A DNA stretch of 64,000 nt from Archangium violaceum Cb vi76 (GTDB taxonomy: Bacteria > Myxococcota > Myxococcia > Myxococcales > Myxococcaceae): NCBI RefSeq assembly GCF_000733295.1, contig NZ_JPMI01000378.1, positions 62,001 through 126,000 on the forward strand, in the 5' to 3' direction. The position numbers were made by a program, and so were the translations under genes. This document shows positions 40,223 through 50,973 of the stretch, one piece after another. Numbering within the stretch: position 1 is the stretch's first letter; each line of letters starts with the position of its first letter. The notes under the pieces are model-generated. The model saw nothing but the letters and a program-made list of their open reading frames with translations. It ran no database searches and was not told where the DNA came from.

Positions 40223-41923
40223 CTACTTCCTGCCCTTGGTCGGCTTGACGGGAGTCAGGGCCTGCTCGGTGGCGGGATCCTGCGGGCAGGGCGGCATCAC
40301 CGACCCCTCGACGGGGGGCATGATGGTGAACTCGACCCGGCGGTTGAGGGCCATGTTCGACTCGGAGTCGTTGGCGGCCACCGGGCGGCTGCGGCCGAAG
40401 CCCGCCGAGCACAGGCGCTCCACGGCGATGCCGCTGTCGAGCAGGAAGTTCATCACGCTGGCGGCGCGGCGGCGCGACAGGTCGTAGTTGTACGCGTCCG
40501 TGGCGCGCGCGTCCGTGTGGGCCTCGACGAGCACGCGCTGGATTTCCAGGCGCTTGAGCAGCTGATCGGCCACCTCCTCGAGGATGGGGAAGGACTCGGG
40601 GAGGATGACGTCCTGGTCCGTGGCGAAGTGCACCTGGTCGAGGATGACGAGCTTGTTCCCGTCGATGCGCGTGAGCGGGCAGCCCTCGCGGCCCTTCGGC
40701 CCCTGCGGGTGGGTGGGGCAGCGGTCGAGCCGGTCCGCCACGCCATCGTGGTCCTGGTCCGGGTCGGGGCAGCCCCCGTTGTCCTCGAGACCGGGCGAGT
40801 CGGGGCAGCGGTCGAGCCGGTCCACCAACCCATCGCTGTCCTGGTCCGTATCGGGGCAGCCCCCGTTCTCCACGGGGCCAGGGATGGACGGGCAGCGATC
40901 GCCCTCGCCGATGACGGAGTCTTCATCGGGGTCCACGGGCGGCTCCGGAGGATCCATGTAGCGCTTGATCGCCGCCGTCTCGGGGCCAGGGGCCCAGAGG
41001 AGGGAGGTGAAGACGCGCAGGGTGGGCGCCGTCAGTGAGCAGCCGCAGCCGCCGCCACCGCCCACGGTGAGGTGGAGGCCGAGCGCGGTGTTGTACCAGC
41101 GCAGACCGACGAGCAGCTCGGCGGGAATCTGCCGGGGGTCCTCCGGGAGCTTCTTCAGGGGCGTGCTGCCGGAGAGCATGCCCACGGCGTTGATGCCCCA
41201 GCCGCGGATGAGGGGGAGCTCGGCGCCGATACCAAAGGTGGCGGAGCTGCCCCACTGCACGCCGGCGAACTCGTAGTCCGGGCGCAGCCACGTGCCGGCG
41301 TTGAGGGCCAGCAGGGCGCCCGATTCGAAGCGGTAGTCCAGGACGACGCCGAGGTTGCCGGAGAAATCACCGTCACCGGCGAAGGCCTCCTGGAGACCGG
41401 TGGGGAAGCCCACGCCGAAGGTGAGCGCCGCACCGAACCCCGCGTCCTCGGGCTTGTTGCGGCGCAGACCGGGGACGGCCACCTTGCCATTGAAGCGCAG
41501 GTCTCCGGGCGTGAAGGACTGGATGAAGCCCTCGGTGCCGATGGCCTCCAGGTTGTCTCCGGCCTGGGCGAGCACCAGGGGCATGTCCACGCCGAGCTCG
41601 ACCCAGCCGAAGAGTCCCACGGTGGCCATGGCATCGAGCTGGAGGCGGTTGCCCACCACGCTCACGGCCTTGGACTTCGTGCCCGCGGCGACGAGCATCA
41701 GCGGATCCAACGCGAGGTTGAAGAAAGCACCACCGGAGACGGCGATGCTCTTGTCCAACTCCGTATCCCCCATGGGGCGGGACTGACTGACGATGACCAG
41801 GTCCCGGGGAGCGCCGACGGGGCGGAAGGCCTGGACGTCGAAGCGGGAGTCCTGGGCATACGCGGGCCCGGAGGTGGCGAGCCCCAGGGCGAGTCCGAGG
41901 GCGATGGGGGCGGAATGCTTCAC
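40223..41923 (-). CDS. traB: Outer membrane exchange accessory protein TraB (OmpA-like)
   Basis: The 566-residue protein has a signal peptide (LGLALGLATSGPAYA), a long beta-barrel-like part to about 330 and a stretch of thrombospondin type 3 calcium-binding repeats (DQDSDGLVDRLDRCPDSPG, DQDHDGVADRLDRCP). The C-terminal OmpA peptidoglycan-binding domain shows VLVEAHTDARATDAYNYDLSRRRA and NRRVEFTI. In Myxococcus TraB works with TraA to fuse and exchange outer membranes between kin cells. Identity rests on this domain order plus the GTGA overlap with traA. Start is GTG 41923. Confidence 0.88.
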   Translation of the reverse strand: MKHSAPIALGLALGLATSGPAYAQDSRFDVQAFRPVGAPRDLVIVSQSRPMGDTELDKSIAVSGGAFFNLALDPLMLVAAGTKSKAVSVVGNRLQLDAMATVGLFGWVELGVDMPLVLAQAGDNLEAIGTEGFIQSFTPGDLRFNGKVAVPGLRRNKPEDAGFGAALTFGVGFPTGLQEAFAGDGDFSGNLGVVLDYRFESGALLALNAGTWLRPDYEFAGVQWGSSATFGIGAELPLIRGWGINAVGMLSGSTPLKKLPEDPRQIPAELLVGLRWYNTALGLHLTVGGGGGCGCSLTAPTLRVFTSLLWAPGPETAAIKRYMDPPEPPVDPDEDSVIGEGDRCPSIPGPVENGGCPDTDQDSDGLVDRLDRCPDSPGLEDNGGCPDPDQDHDGVADRLDRCPTHPQGPKGREGCPLTRIDGNKLVILDQVHFATDQDVILPESFPILEEVADQLLKRLEIQRVLVEAHTDARATDAYNYDLSRRRAASVMNFLLDSGIAVERLCSAGFGRSRPVAANDSESNMALNRRVEFTIMPPVEGSVMPPCPQDPATEQALTPVKPTKGRK

Positions 41924-43914
41924 GCGGAGCCTCGCGAGCGGAGGGCGAGGAAGGCGGCCAGGAGGACCAGCAGGGCGAGGCCGCCGGGGTTGCTGTCCGC
42001 GGTGGTGCCGCAGCAGAAGCCACCACCCTGGGGCTCTGTGCCGGGCATGCGCCGGCCGCGCTCACACTGCTGGGTGTTGGCCGAGCAGTGCTGGACGCCG
42101 AGGCAGTCGTCGCTGTCGTTGCAGGAGGTGGTGCAGACGTTGAGGGCGGTGTCGCAGGTACCGCCGCAGGGGCAGTGGGCGTCGGCGAAGCACTGGACGC
42201 AGGCGTTGCCGTAGCACACGGTGTCCTCGGTGCAGCTCACCGAGCAGGTGGAGGCGGAGCAGGTGCGCGTGGTGGGGTCGCACGTGCCGCCCGGGCCGCA
42301 GTCGGCGTTCTCCCGGCAGCCCACGCAGGAGCTGCCCCGGCTGGTGCCGTCCGTGAGGCAGAAGGGCTGCTCGCCGGGGCAGGACTCGCAGCGCTCACCG
42401 CAGCGCTTGTCCGTGGTGCACGAGGCGCACTCGCCACTGACGCAGAACCTGCCCTCACCGCACTCGAGGTCCGAGCGGCACTCGACGCACACCTGGCCGT
42501 CCATGCAGTAGGGCCGGTCCGAGGGGCACTTGACGCACTGGGAGCCGCAGCGCTCCGAGGTGTTGCACTCGGCGAGCTGCTCCACGCAGCGGCCGTTGGC
42601 GATGTCGCACTTCTTGCCGTCGGAGCAGTCCGAGTCGTTGGTGCACTCCACGCAGCTGGGCGAGGCGCCAGGGGCGGAAGCGGCGCACTTGAGGCCGCCG
42701 GGGCAGCAGTTGCAGGAGGTGCCCGCGCAACTGTCGTTGGTGGAGCAGGGCTGGCAGGTGTTGTCGGCGCAGGTCTCTCCGCGAGGGCAGTGCTCGTTGG
42801 TGACGCACTCGTGGCACTCGTTGTCGGCGCCGCAGAATTCACCCTTGGGGCAGTGCGCGTCGGTCTTGCAGCCCCGGCACTGGTTGGTGGCCAGGTCGCA
42901 GCGGCCGTTGGGGCACTGCGAGTCATTCTCGCACTGGGCGCAGGTGAACGTGCCGTTGCGGTTGAGGCAGAGCGGGGTGGACGCACCGCACGGAGAGCAG
43001 CTGGGGCCGCAGAAGACGGAGGAGTCACAGGGAGCGCAGAGCGCTGCTCCGTTGCAGTAGTAGCCCGGGTCGCAGCCGTTGTTGCCCGCGGTGTTCGCGT
43101 ACTGGCGATTGCACTGCGCGCATTGCGCCGGATCCGGGTAGGACGGGCGTCCGCTTTCGGTCTGGTAGAAGGCGCTGGGCCTGGCCAGGGTGAAGTTCGC
43201 TGCCTGCAGCTTGATGACAGGCGCCTCGTTCGCCGGTCTCTCGAAATCGCTGAATGGCCCGACGAAGATCGCCATCTCCAGCGCCGCGTGCTCACCCACT
43301 TCAGCGTAGAGCACCTCGACGGGGTAGAGGCCCGGCTTCTTGAAGGTGACGCTATTAGTCGTGCGGTAGGTCGCGAAGCCCAGCCGTGGCGGCCGGTTGA
43401 TGACGGCATAGCTGCGGTTGCTCCGGTCATAGATGGAGAGCGACACCGCATCGTCGGCGTAGAACCCGAAGTGGATGGGCTGGTCCACCATGTCCGCAGT
43501 GACGTTCAGGTAGCCGCGCAGTCGGCTACCGAAGGCGGCCGAAGGGCTCACGCCGAAGAAGTCACAGCCGCCGCTCGGGCATTCCGTCACCACGCCCTCG
43601 TAGTCGCCGTAGCTCAGCCTCAGCCCGGAGGTGTTGTTGTTCGAGAGGTCGAACAACGTCCGAAGCACCGACGAGACGCGGGCGTTGGGATTGAGGGTGT
43701 CGGGCGGCGTCTCCAGGAAGGAGTTCAGCCTTCCGTTGAAGCCCGAGAGGCTCTGGTCGAAATCGGCTCCTGGGTCCGTCGAGACTCTCGATGCCACGCA
43801 CAACCCGGTTCCGGGTTGTGTGGGCGAGGCCGCCACTGGATCCCCTGTGACAACCACGGCGGGAAGCAGATCGGCATGTGCCACCCCAGCCAGCGTCACC
43901 AGCAGTGCCACCAC
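41920..43914 (-). CDS. traA: Outer membrane exchange receptor TraA (MYXO-CTERM)
   Basis: From GTG 43914 the frame gives 664 residues. A PA14-like lectin domain occupies about residues 20-240, where TraA alleles determine partner choice. Some fifteen short Cys-rich repeats follow (CENDSQCPNGRCDLATNQCRGC and similar), then a MYXO-CTERM tail with SNPGG, a hydrophobic helix and final Arg residues. TraA is the cell-surface kin-recognition receptor of myxobacteria. The 14-residue hydrophobic start ending AHA is short and lacks basic residues. An ATG at 43927, preceded by PFRR-coding bases, is one base out of frame across a G7/C7 tract (43917-43923), and six C would join it into a full signal peptide. 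It is cotranscribed with traB. Confidence 0.9.
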   Translation of the reverse strand: MVALLVTLAGVAHADLLPAVVVTGDPVAASPTQPGTGLCVASRVSTDPGADFDQSLSGFNGRLNSFLETPPDTLNPNARVSSVLRTLFDLSNNNTSGLRLSYGDYEGVVTECPSGGCDFFGVSPSAAFGSRLRGYLNVTADMVDQPIHFGFYADDAVSLSIYDRSNRSYAVINRPPRLGFATYRTTNSVTFKKPGLYPVEVLYAEVGEHAALEMAIFVGPFSDFERPANEAPVIKLQAANFTLARPSAFYQTESGRPSYPDPAQCAQCNRQYANTAGNNGCDPGYYCNGAALCAPCDSSVFCGPSCSPCGASTPLCLNRNGTFTCAQCENDSQCPNGRCDLATNQCRGCKTDAHCPKGEFCGADNECHECVTNEHCPRGETCADNTCQPCSTNDSCAGTSCNCCPGGLKCAASAPGASPSCVECTNDSDCSDGKKCDIANGRCVEQLAECNTSERCGSQCVKCPSDRPYCMDGQVCVECRSDLECGEGRFCVSGECASCTTDKRCGERCESCPGEQPFCLTDGTSRGSSCVGCRENADCGPGGTCDPTTRTCSASTCSVSCTEDTVCYGNACVQCFADAHCPCGGTCDTALNVCTTSCNDSDDCLGVQHCSANTQQCERGRRMPGTEPQGGGFCCGTTADSNPGGLALLVLLAAFLALRSRGSA

Positions 43915-44067
43915 CAGGGGGGGTCATTCTTCGGAAGGGATGTAGGTGCACGGGGGGATATCGAGCATCCCCCGGCCTACTTCTGCGGTCAAGTTGAAGG
44001 CCGGGGTCACTATAAGGGGGGACTCGACTCTACCCCGGCTCCCGGTACGCCTCCAGCGGCGGGCGGC

Positions 44068-44430
44068 CTACTCCTTCTTGAGCGCCACCGCGAGCCGCCC
44101 CAGCAGCTTGATCTGCCCGGAGTCGAGCTGACGCAGCACGCGCAGCACCGCCCTCACCTCGGGCTTCTCGCCCTGCTCGCTCGGCGGGTCGGCGAGCCGC
44201 AACGACCCATCCGGCCCGGCCAGCCCCAACAACTCGTCCGCCGAAATCCTCAGCGCGCGGCACAGCCGCAACAGCGTCGGAACGCTCGGCACCATGCCGC
44301 CACGCTCGATACGGCCGTACACCTCGGTCACCAGGTCGACCATCTCCGCTACATCCGCCTGGGTGAGCTGCGCGCGCAGCCGGGCCGTACGGGCGGCCTC
44401 CCCAATCGTCTTCGCCAGTTTCTTGTCCAT
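44068..44430 (-). CDS. XRE-family helix-turn-helix regulator
   Basis: The 120-residue protein has an XRE/Cro HTH at about residues 9-65 (RTARLRAQLTQADVAEMVDLVTEVYGRIERGGMVPSVPTLLRLCRAL). A helical tail of about 45 residues follows. ATG 44430 has AGGT just upstream. A perfect palindrome (44443-44455) immediately before the gene suggests autoregulation. It is upstream of traA on the same strand (about 150 bases away) and could affect traA, but nothing in the sequence shows that directly. Confidence 0.85.
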   Translation of the reverse strand: MDKKLAKTIGEAARTARLRAQLTQADVAEMVDLVTEVYGRIERGGMVPSVPTLLRLCRALRISADELLGLAGPDGSLRLADPPSEQGEKPEVRAVLRVLRQLDSGQIKLLGRLAVALKKE

Positions 44431-44442
44431 ACCTGAACCCAC

Positions 44443-44455
44443 CCTACAGTGTAGG
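44443..44455. promoter_or_regulatory. Palindromic operator candidate before the XRE gene
   Basis: CCTACA-G-TGTAGG is a perfect 13-base inverted repeat starting 13 bases upstream of the XRE start codon. Its position over the expected core promoter fits negative autoregulation. Confidence 0.55.
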
Positions 44456-44701
44456 TAAGGCGGAATACGACGCATCAGGTTGTCTGAACAGGACTGCAAA
44501 GGTCATTTCTTCAACCCTATTTTTGAAGTCACCCTGTTCTGACCTGTTTCCCGCGAAGGCCAGCGCGTGCCGCCTTCCTTCCCTGTGACCGACCCCGTCT
44601 CGATTCGGGAAAACCATGTGCGAAGTGCTCCCACCCTCCTCTTGTGGTCCGCGAGATGCGGTTGGACACACTGTGCACGAGGGGTCTGACACGGTGGGCG
44701 T

Positions 44702-44946
44702 TCAGGAGGAGATCCACGAGGTCGTGTCAGGCAGGTAGACGCGGTGGTCATGGGGGAGTTGGCCCGAGCCGGCCAGCTCCAGGTACTCCTCGGTGCTGCG
44801 CACGGTGGCGATGACGTGGGGAGGCCCTCGCGCGTCACCAGCACCGCGCCGATGGTGCCGGGCCCGGCGGCGAGGATGGCCGAGAGAGCGGCCTTCTGCT
44901 CGCGGGTCGGCTGGGCCCGGACGTGCTCCGCGACCATCACCACCTG
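44702..44946 (-). pseudogene. Frameshifted gene fragment of unknown family
   Basis: Two overlapping frames on this strand give one sensible sequence: VVMVAEHVRAQPTREQKAALSAILA and TIGAVLVTREGLP in the first, then HVIATVRSTEEYLELAG and LPHDHRVYLPDTTSW in the second, with a one-base shift near 44820. The joined product would be about 80 residues. No ATG with a ribosome binding site is in frame. I do not recognise the family. The 270 bases between it and the XRE gene contain nothing I can identify. Confidence 0.4.
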
Positions 44947-45012
44947 CGCTCCATGCCTCCTCCGGGCGGGGGCTCCGCTTCAAGGGCAAGGGAGGGCTCC
45001 TGCGGCGGGTCC

Positions 45013-46755
45013 TCACGAGGAGATCCGGCAGGTCGTCTCGGACAAGGTGGAGGCGGTGCGCGCCCAGTCGGAAACCTGGGTGTCCAGGTGCTCGAGGAGC
45101 GCGGGGAAGAAGCGCCGCTCCAGGGCCTGGGCGAGGGTGGCGCCATGGGCGTCGGCCCACTTCTGGGTGAGGCGCTCGCGGATGTTCGCGCCCAGCGCGT
45201 CCACGAAGCGCTCCAGCAGGGGCGTGGACAGGAGCGTTCCGGCCCAGATGACGGCGTCATGGCCGAGGCCGCCGGTGGCCACCGTCACCACCGCGGCGGC
45301 CCCGGAGGGCACCGAGTAGACGAGCGTGGTGAGCGTCTGCAGCACCTCCTCGCGCAGGCCGCCCTGCAGCTCGGTGCCCACGAGTCCCCGGCAGAAGGCG
45401 TAGAGGCTCTCGCGGTCGGCGGTATGGGCCTGAATCGCCTCGAAGCCCAGGGGCTCCTCCAGGCGGGCCAGGGTGGGCGGGCCGAAGGACTCGGAGAGCA
45501 GCTCGCGCGTCCGGGCATCTCCATGCCAGGCGGCCACCTCGGGAGCGAAGAGTTCCACCAGGCGCCGCACGCCATCGCGCAGGGTGTCCTCGGTGAGCTG
45601 GCCCGCGGGGGCCGGGGTGGGTTCGGGGCCGGTGAAGGAGCGGCGCACCTGGCGCGAGAGGAAGGTGAGGGCGGTGGCCAGTCCCCGGAAGGGCAGGCGC
45701 ACGTAGCGGTGGAAGGCGCTGCGCGCGTCCAGCTCGTCGCGGAAGGCCTCCACCAGCACGTCCGCGGGCACCGCCTTGAGGGCCGCGTGACGGCCCACTC
45801 CGAGCAGCTCGTGGCGCAGCCGCTGGCGCAGCCGCTCCGGCTCATGGGCGGCGGTGGTGGCGGCCCGGGCCAGTTGCTCCATCTCCGCGCGCGCGTCCCG
45901 CAGCGAGGCGGCCAGGGCCCGGGCCTTGAGGGCGTGGGCGTGCTCGGCCTCGCCCAGCAGCGCGGTGAGCGCGGGGGCCGCGTCCAGCGGGTTCGTGGCG
46001 AGCGGCTTCTCCCCGGCCTCCACCTCCGGCTGGTGCGGGGCGAGGTAGCGCGCCAGGGGCGGGTGGCCCACGTCCGAGGCCAGCTTCTCCAGGTGTCCGC
46101 GCGCCACCTCCTCGCGCGTGGCCTCGTTGTAGACGAGGAGGTAGGGGCGCCCATGGCCCACGGCGGCGCGCAGGAAGTCCACCAGCGCGGCGTTCTGGTA
46201 CGTCTGCCGGCTGACGACGAAGACGAGCACGTCCACGGTGACGAGCAGGGCCTCGGCGCGCTCGCGGTTGTCGCGGTAGACGCTGTCGAAGTCCGGTGTG
46301 TCCATCACCACCAGCCCCCGGGGCACGGCCTCGGCGAGCACGAGGTAGAGGCGCCCGGCGGGCCCCGGCTGGTCCACCGGCGCGGCCTCGCCCGAGGCCA
46401 CGGGGACGATGTCGTAGCGGCTCGTGAGGAAGTCCTTGAGCGAGCCCGTCCAGGTGTCCGGGTGCGCGGCGGCGAGGCACTGCTTGGTGAGGCCTCCCTC
46501 GGGGCGGGCCGGGGACAGGTGCGTGCCCACCAGCGAGTTGAAGAGGGTGGACTTGCCCACGTTGTTGGGCCCGGCGATGGCCACCAGCAGCAGGGGCGCA
46601 TCCGCGCCGCCCAGGCGGGGCAGCAGGTCGCGCCGCAGCCGCTCGAGGAGACGGCGGGCGGTGTCCGCGTCGGTGGCCGTGGGGAAGCGCTCGGGGGGCG
46701 GGAGGGCGTCGCGGGCGGACTCGAGGGCGGTGCGCAGGTGGGCGAGGTCGTTCAT
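45013..46755 (-). CDS. Second dynamin-like GTPase
   Basis: The 580-residue protein from ATG 46755 has a GTPase domain with P-loop GPNNVGKST near residue 70, switch II DTPDFDS and a VYNE motif in place of NKxD. A long helical region with Arg/Glu-rich stretches follows, and a Gly/Val/Ala hydrophobic segment near residue 495 (AAAVVTVATGGLG) may touch the membrane. It resembles bacterial dynamin-like proteins. It is not closely similar to the GTPase at 1284 beyond the shared fold. It lies downstream of the kinase gene at 46856 on the same strand with 100 bases between, so cotranscription is likely. Confidence 0.78.
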   Translation of the reverse strand: MNDLAHLRTALESARDALPPPERFPTATDADTARRLLERLRRDLLPRLGGADAPLLLVAIAGPNNVGKSTLFNSLVGTHLSPARPEGGLTKQCLAAAHPDTWTGSLKDFLTSRYDIVPVASGEAAPVDQPGPAGRLYLVLAEAVPRGLVVMDTPDFDSVYRDNRERAEALLVTVDVLVFVVSRQTYQNAALVDFLRAAVGHGRPYLLVYNEATREEVARGHLEKLASDVGHPPLARYLAPHQPEVEAGEKPLATNPLDAAPALTALLGEAEHAHALKARALAASLRDARAEMEQLARAATTAAHEPERLRQRLRHELLGVGRHAALKAVPADVLVEAFRDELDARSAFHRYVRLPFRGLATALTFLSRQVRRSFTGPEPTPAPAGQLTEDTLRDGVRRLVELFAPEVAAWHGDARTRELLSESFGPPTLARLEEPLGFEAIQAHTADRESLYAFCRGLVGTELQGGLREEVLQTLTTLVYSVPSGAAAVVTVATGGLGHDAVIWAGTLLSTPLLERFVDALGANIRERLTQKWADAHGATLAQALERRFFPALLEHLDTQVSDWARTASTLSETTCRISS

Positions 46756-46855
46756 CCAGGGGCCGGAAGACAGCACGTGGCGGGCCGGATGCCCATGGAA
46801 GACGTGCCGGGTCTGTCGGCCCTGGACGAATGTGCCCCGGCGTCCGCCACGGGGC

Positions 46856-48157
46856 TCAACGGCGCGAGCGCAGTGCCCGGCCCACCTTCCGGGCGAGGTC
46901 CGTGGGGTCCAGGGGGAGCGGCACGTAGTCGTAGACGCCGCTCGCGACGGCACGGGACATCAACGAGAAGTCCTCTCCGCTCCCGCAGAGCAGCACGGGC
47001 GGCGCGTGGGGCCGGGTGGACAGGGTGCTCGCCAGTGCCAGGGCCTCCTCCTGGGCCTGGTCGCTCCGGGGCACCACCACCACTGCGTGGAGGCCCTCCA
47101 GGGAGTCTCCCTCTCGGCGGGGCACCACCCGGTAACCGGCCACCGCCAGCGCGGTGCCGATGCCGAGGGGGTTGGTGGAGCCGTCCGGCTCGATGACACC
47201 CACGGGCCGCGCGAGGACCTCGGGCGCGGGTGTGGGCGGTGGGGAAGGCGGAGGCCGCATGCGCTCCTGCTTCTTGCCCTCGCCGCGCAGGGGAGGGGGA
47301 GCCAGGGACTCGCGAAGCCGGGCGGCCAGCTCCCGCGCGCTCGCCGGGCGCTGGGCCTTCGACTTGGAGAGACACGCGAGCACCAGCGTCTCCAGCGCCT
47401 CGGGAACGTCTTGCTCCGGCCGCAGCTGGCGCACGGGAGGCGGCGGGCGGTAGAGGTGGCCGCTCATCACCTCCACGGCGGGCGACTCTCCGAAGGGAGG
47501 CTGGCCCACGAGCAGCTCGTGCAGCAGGCATCCCACGGAGTACAGGTCCGCGCGTCCATCGGGCAGCTCCCCGCGGCAGTGCTCGGGGGACATGTACGCG
47601 GGCGTGCCGAGCACCTGTCCGCTCCCGGTCAGCCGGGCCTGGGGCTCCTCGTGCACCGGCGCGGCCAGCCCGAAGTCGAGCACCTTCACCGTGGGGGCGG
47701 ACAGCTCGCCCACCAGCATCACGTTGGAGGGCTTGAGGTCGCGGTGCACCATGCCCAGGCCGTGCGCGGCCTCCAGCACGTCCAGCATCCGCGCGGCGAG
47801 CTCCACCGCTGCTTTCACCTCCAGCTGGCCGTGGGTCTCCAGCACCTCGTCGAGCGGGATGCCGAACACCCGCTCCATGGCGAGGTAGAGCACCTCCCCG
47901 TCGGCGCCGTGGTCGAAGAGGTGCACCGCGCCCGGGTGTTTCAGCCGGGCCATGAGCTGCGCCTCGCGCTGGAAGCGGGCAACGGCGCCGGGGGTCTTCG
48001 CCACATGCGGGTGCAGCACCTTCAGGGCCACATAGCGCTCGAGGCCCAGCTGCTCGGCCTCGTACACCGTGCCCATTGCGCCCTGGCCGAGCGTCCCCGT
48101 CACCTGGTAGCGCCCGGCCACCACCCGGCCCCGCCAGGCGTCCCCCGTGCCCGCCAT
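46856..48157 (-). CDS. Ser/Thr kinase fused to a receiver-like domain
   Basis: The 433-residue protein has a complete Hanks kinase domain (GQGAMGTVYEA, VALKVL, HRDLKPSNVML, DFGLA, YMSPEHCRG) up to about residue 280, then a Pro-rich linker. About 100 residues follow with the alternating beta/alpha pattern of a response-regulator receiver (TALAVAGYRVV, HAVVVVPRSD, PPVLLCGSGEDFSLMSRAVASGVYDYVPLPLD). The phospho-acceptor Asp is replaced by Ser-rich sequence and the conserved Lys is lacking, so it is a pseudo-receiver. There is no membrane segment. It starts three bases after the NtrC-type gene and probably works with it. Confidence 0.85.
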   Translation of the reverse strand: MAGTGDAWRGRVVAGRYQVTGTLGQGAMGTVYEAEQLGLERYVALKVLHPHVAKTPGAVARFQREAQLMARLKHPGAVHLFDHGADGEVLYLAMERVFGIPLDEVLETHGQLEVKAAVELAARMLDVLEAAHGLGMVHRDLKPSNVMLVGELSAPTVKVLDFGLAAPVHEEPQARLTGSGQVLGTPAYMSPEHCRGELPDGRADLYSVGCLLHELLVGQPPFGESPAVEVMSGHLYRPPPPVRQLRPEQDVPEALETLVLACLSKSKAQRPASARELAARLRESLAPPPLRGEGKKQERMRPPPSPPPTPAPEVLARPVGVIEPDGSTNPLGIGTALAVAGYRVVPRREGDSLEGLHAVVVVPRSDQAQEEALALASTLSTRPHAPPVLLCGSGEDFSLMSRAVASGVYDYVPLPLDPTDLARKVGRALRSRR

Positions 48158-48160
48158 GGG

Positions 48161-49525
<1,365 letters not shown>

Positions 49526-49607
49526 CGGGGCACCATATCCCACTCCCGACGCGGCCAAGGTGGCTTGCTTTCTCCCCTGCCCGCCCGCGGAGTAGGGTGC
49601 CGGGCTC

Positions 49608-50957
49608 ATGAGAACACTCCTCTCCAGCCTGCTCGTGGTGGGTCTGCTGGCCTGCTCCACCGCGCGCACCTCGGCCGTGTCCGAGCCCGCGGCGTCGCAT
49701 GCCCGGACGCCCCTGCCCTTCATCGAGGATGACTACCCGCGTGCCCTGGCGGAGGCGAAGTCGAGGGGATTGCCCCTCTTCGTCGATACCTGGGCCCCGT
49801 GGTGCCACACGTGCCGCTCGATGCGTGCCTACGTCTTCACGGATGCGGCACTCGCGCGGCATTCCGGGCGGTTCGTCTGGCTCGAGGTCAACACGGATCT
49901 TCCCGGCAACGCGCAGTTCCAGGAGAAGTACCCGGTGGAGTTCTGGCCCACCTTCTTCATCATCGACCCGAGGGAGGAGAAGGCCCTCGTGCGCTTCGCG
50001 GGCAGCGCCACCGTTCCGCAGTTGGAGAAGCTCTTCGAGGATGGCGAGCGGGCGTACCGTGGGGGCGCCCAGGGACCCGAGGCGCTGCTGGCCCGTGGTG
50101 ATGCCCTCTATGGTGAGGGCAAGGCCGCCGAGGCGGCGGACGTGTTCGCCCAGGCGCTGGCCGAGGCTCCGGCGGATTGGTCCCGCCGTGCCCGTGCGCT
50201 GGAGTCCACCCTCACCGCCCAGTACGGCGCCAGCCGGCACGAGGCGTGTGCCCGGACGGCGCTGGCGGAGCTTCCCAAGGTGCCGCACTCGGCCTCGTGG
50301 GCGAACGCGGCGGCGCTCGGGCTCTCCTGTGCGCTGCAACTGCCGGAGGGCACCGCGGACGCTCAGGCGCTGCGGGACTCGCTGGAGGCGAAGGCCCGTG
50401 AGGCGCTCTCGCCGGACATCGTCATGCCCGGGGATGACCGCTCGGGCGTGTACGACGTGCTGGTGCAGGCGCGCATGACGGCGAAGGACGAGGTCGGCGG
50501 GAAGGCGCTCGCCGAGCAGTGGCTCACCTTCCTCGAGGGCGAGGCGGCCAAGGCCCCGACGCCCGAGCAACGCACGGTGTTCGACTCGCACCGCATCGGC
50601 GCCGCGCTGCTTCTGGGTGACCCGATGAGGGTGGTTCCGGCCATCGAGCAGAGCGAGAAGGACCTGCCGGACGACTACAACCCGCCCGCGCGCCTGGCCA
50701 ACCTCTACCGGCGGCTGGGCCGGCTGGATGATGCACTGGCCGCGAGCACCCGGGCGCTGTCGAAGGTGCAGGGCGGCCGGCGGTTGCGCGTCCTCTCGGA
50801 GCGGGCGGACATCTACGTCGCCCGGGGTGAGAAGGACGCGGCCGTGCGCACCCTGGAGGAGGCGATCGCCTACGCGAAGACGCTCTCCGGGGCGCAGGCC
50901 TCGCCGCGCATGGTGGACGCCCTGGAGAAGAAGCTGGCGGCCACGAAGGTGAAGTGA
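49608..50957 (+). CDS. Thioredoxin-like lipoprotein with TPR-like C-terminus
   Basis: The 449-residue protein has a lipoprotein signal (LLVVGLLAC), then a thioredoxin-fold domain (about 35-145) with the redox motif WCHTC in DTWAPWCHTCRSM and the cis-Pro region FWPTFFIID. From residue 150 helical repeats (LLARGDALYGEGKAAEAADVFAQAL, PPARLANLYRRLGRLDDALAASTRAL) look like TPRs. It probably acts on periplasmic or outer-membrane disulfides. It is divergent from the NtrC-type gene by 82 bases. Confidence 0.85.
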   Translation: MRTLLSSLLVVGLLACSTARTSAVSEPAASHARTPLPFIEDDYPRALAEAKSRGLPLFVDTWAPWCHTCRSMRAYVFTDAALARHSGRFVWLEVNTDLPGNAQFQEKYPVEFWPTFFIIDPREEKALVRFAGSATVPQLEKLFEDGERAYRGGAQGPEALLARGDALYGEGKAAEAADVFAQALAEAPADWSRRARALESTLTAQYGASRHEACARTALAELPKVPHSASWANAAALGLSCALQLPEGTADAQALRDSLEAKAREALSPDIVMPGDDRSGVYDVLVQARMTAKDEVGGKALAEQWLTFLEGEAAKAPTPEQRTVFDSHRIGAALLLGDPMRVVPAIEQSEKDLPDDYNPPARLANLYRRLGRLDDALAASTRALSKVQGGRRLRVLSERADIYVARGEKDAAVRTLEEAIAYAKTLSGAQASPRMVDALEKKLAATKVK

Positions 50958-50973
50958 GGAGACGGGCCCGTGC

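Noticed and set aside
47655-47675. GTGCACCGGCG inside the kinase gene as a third copy of the 53-bp element
   Set aside because: Only about eleven bases match and they are part of the coding sequence; the flanking parts of the element are absent.
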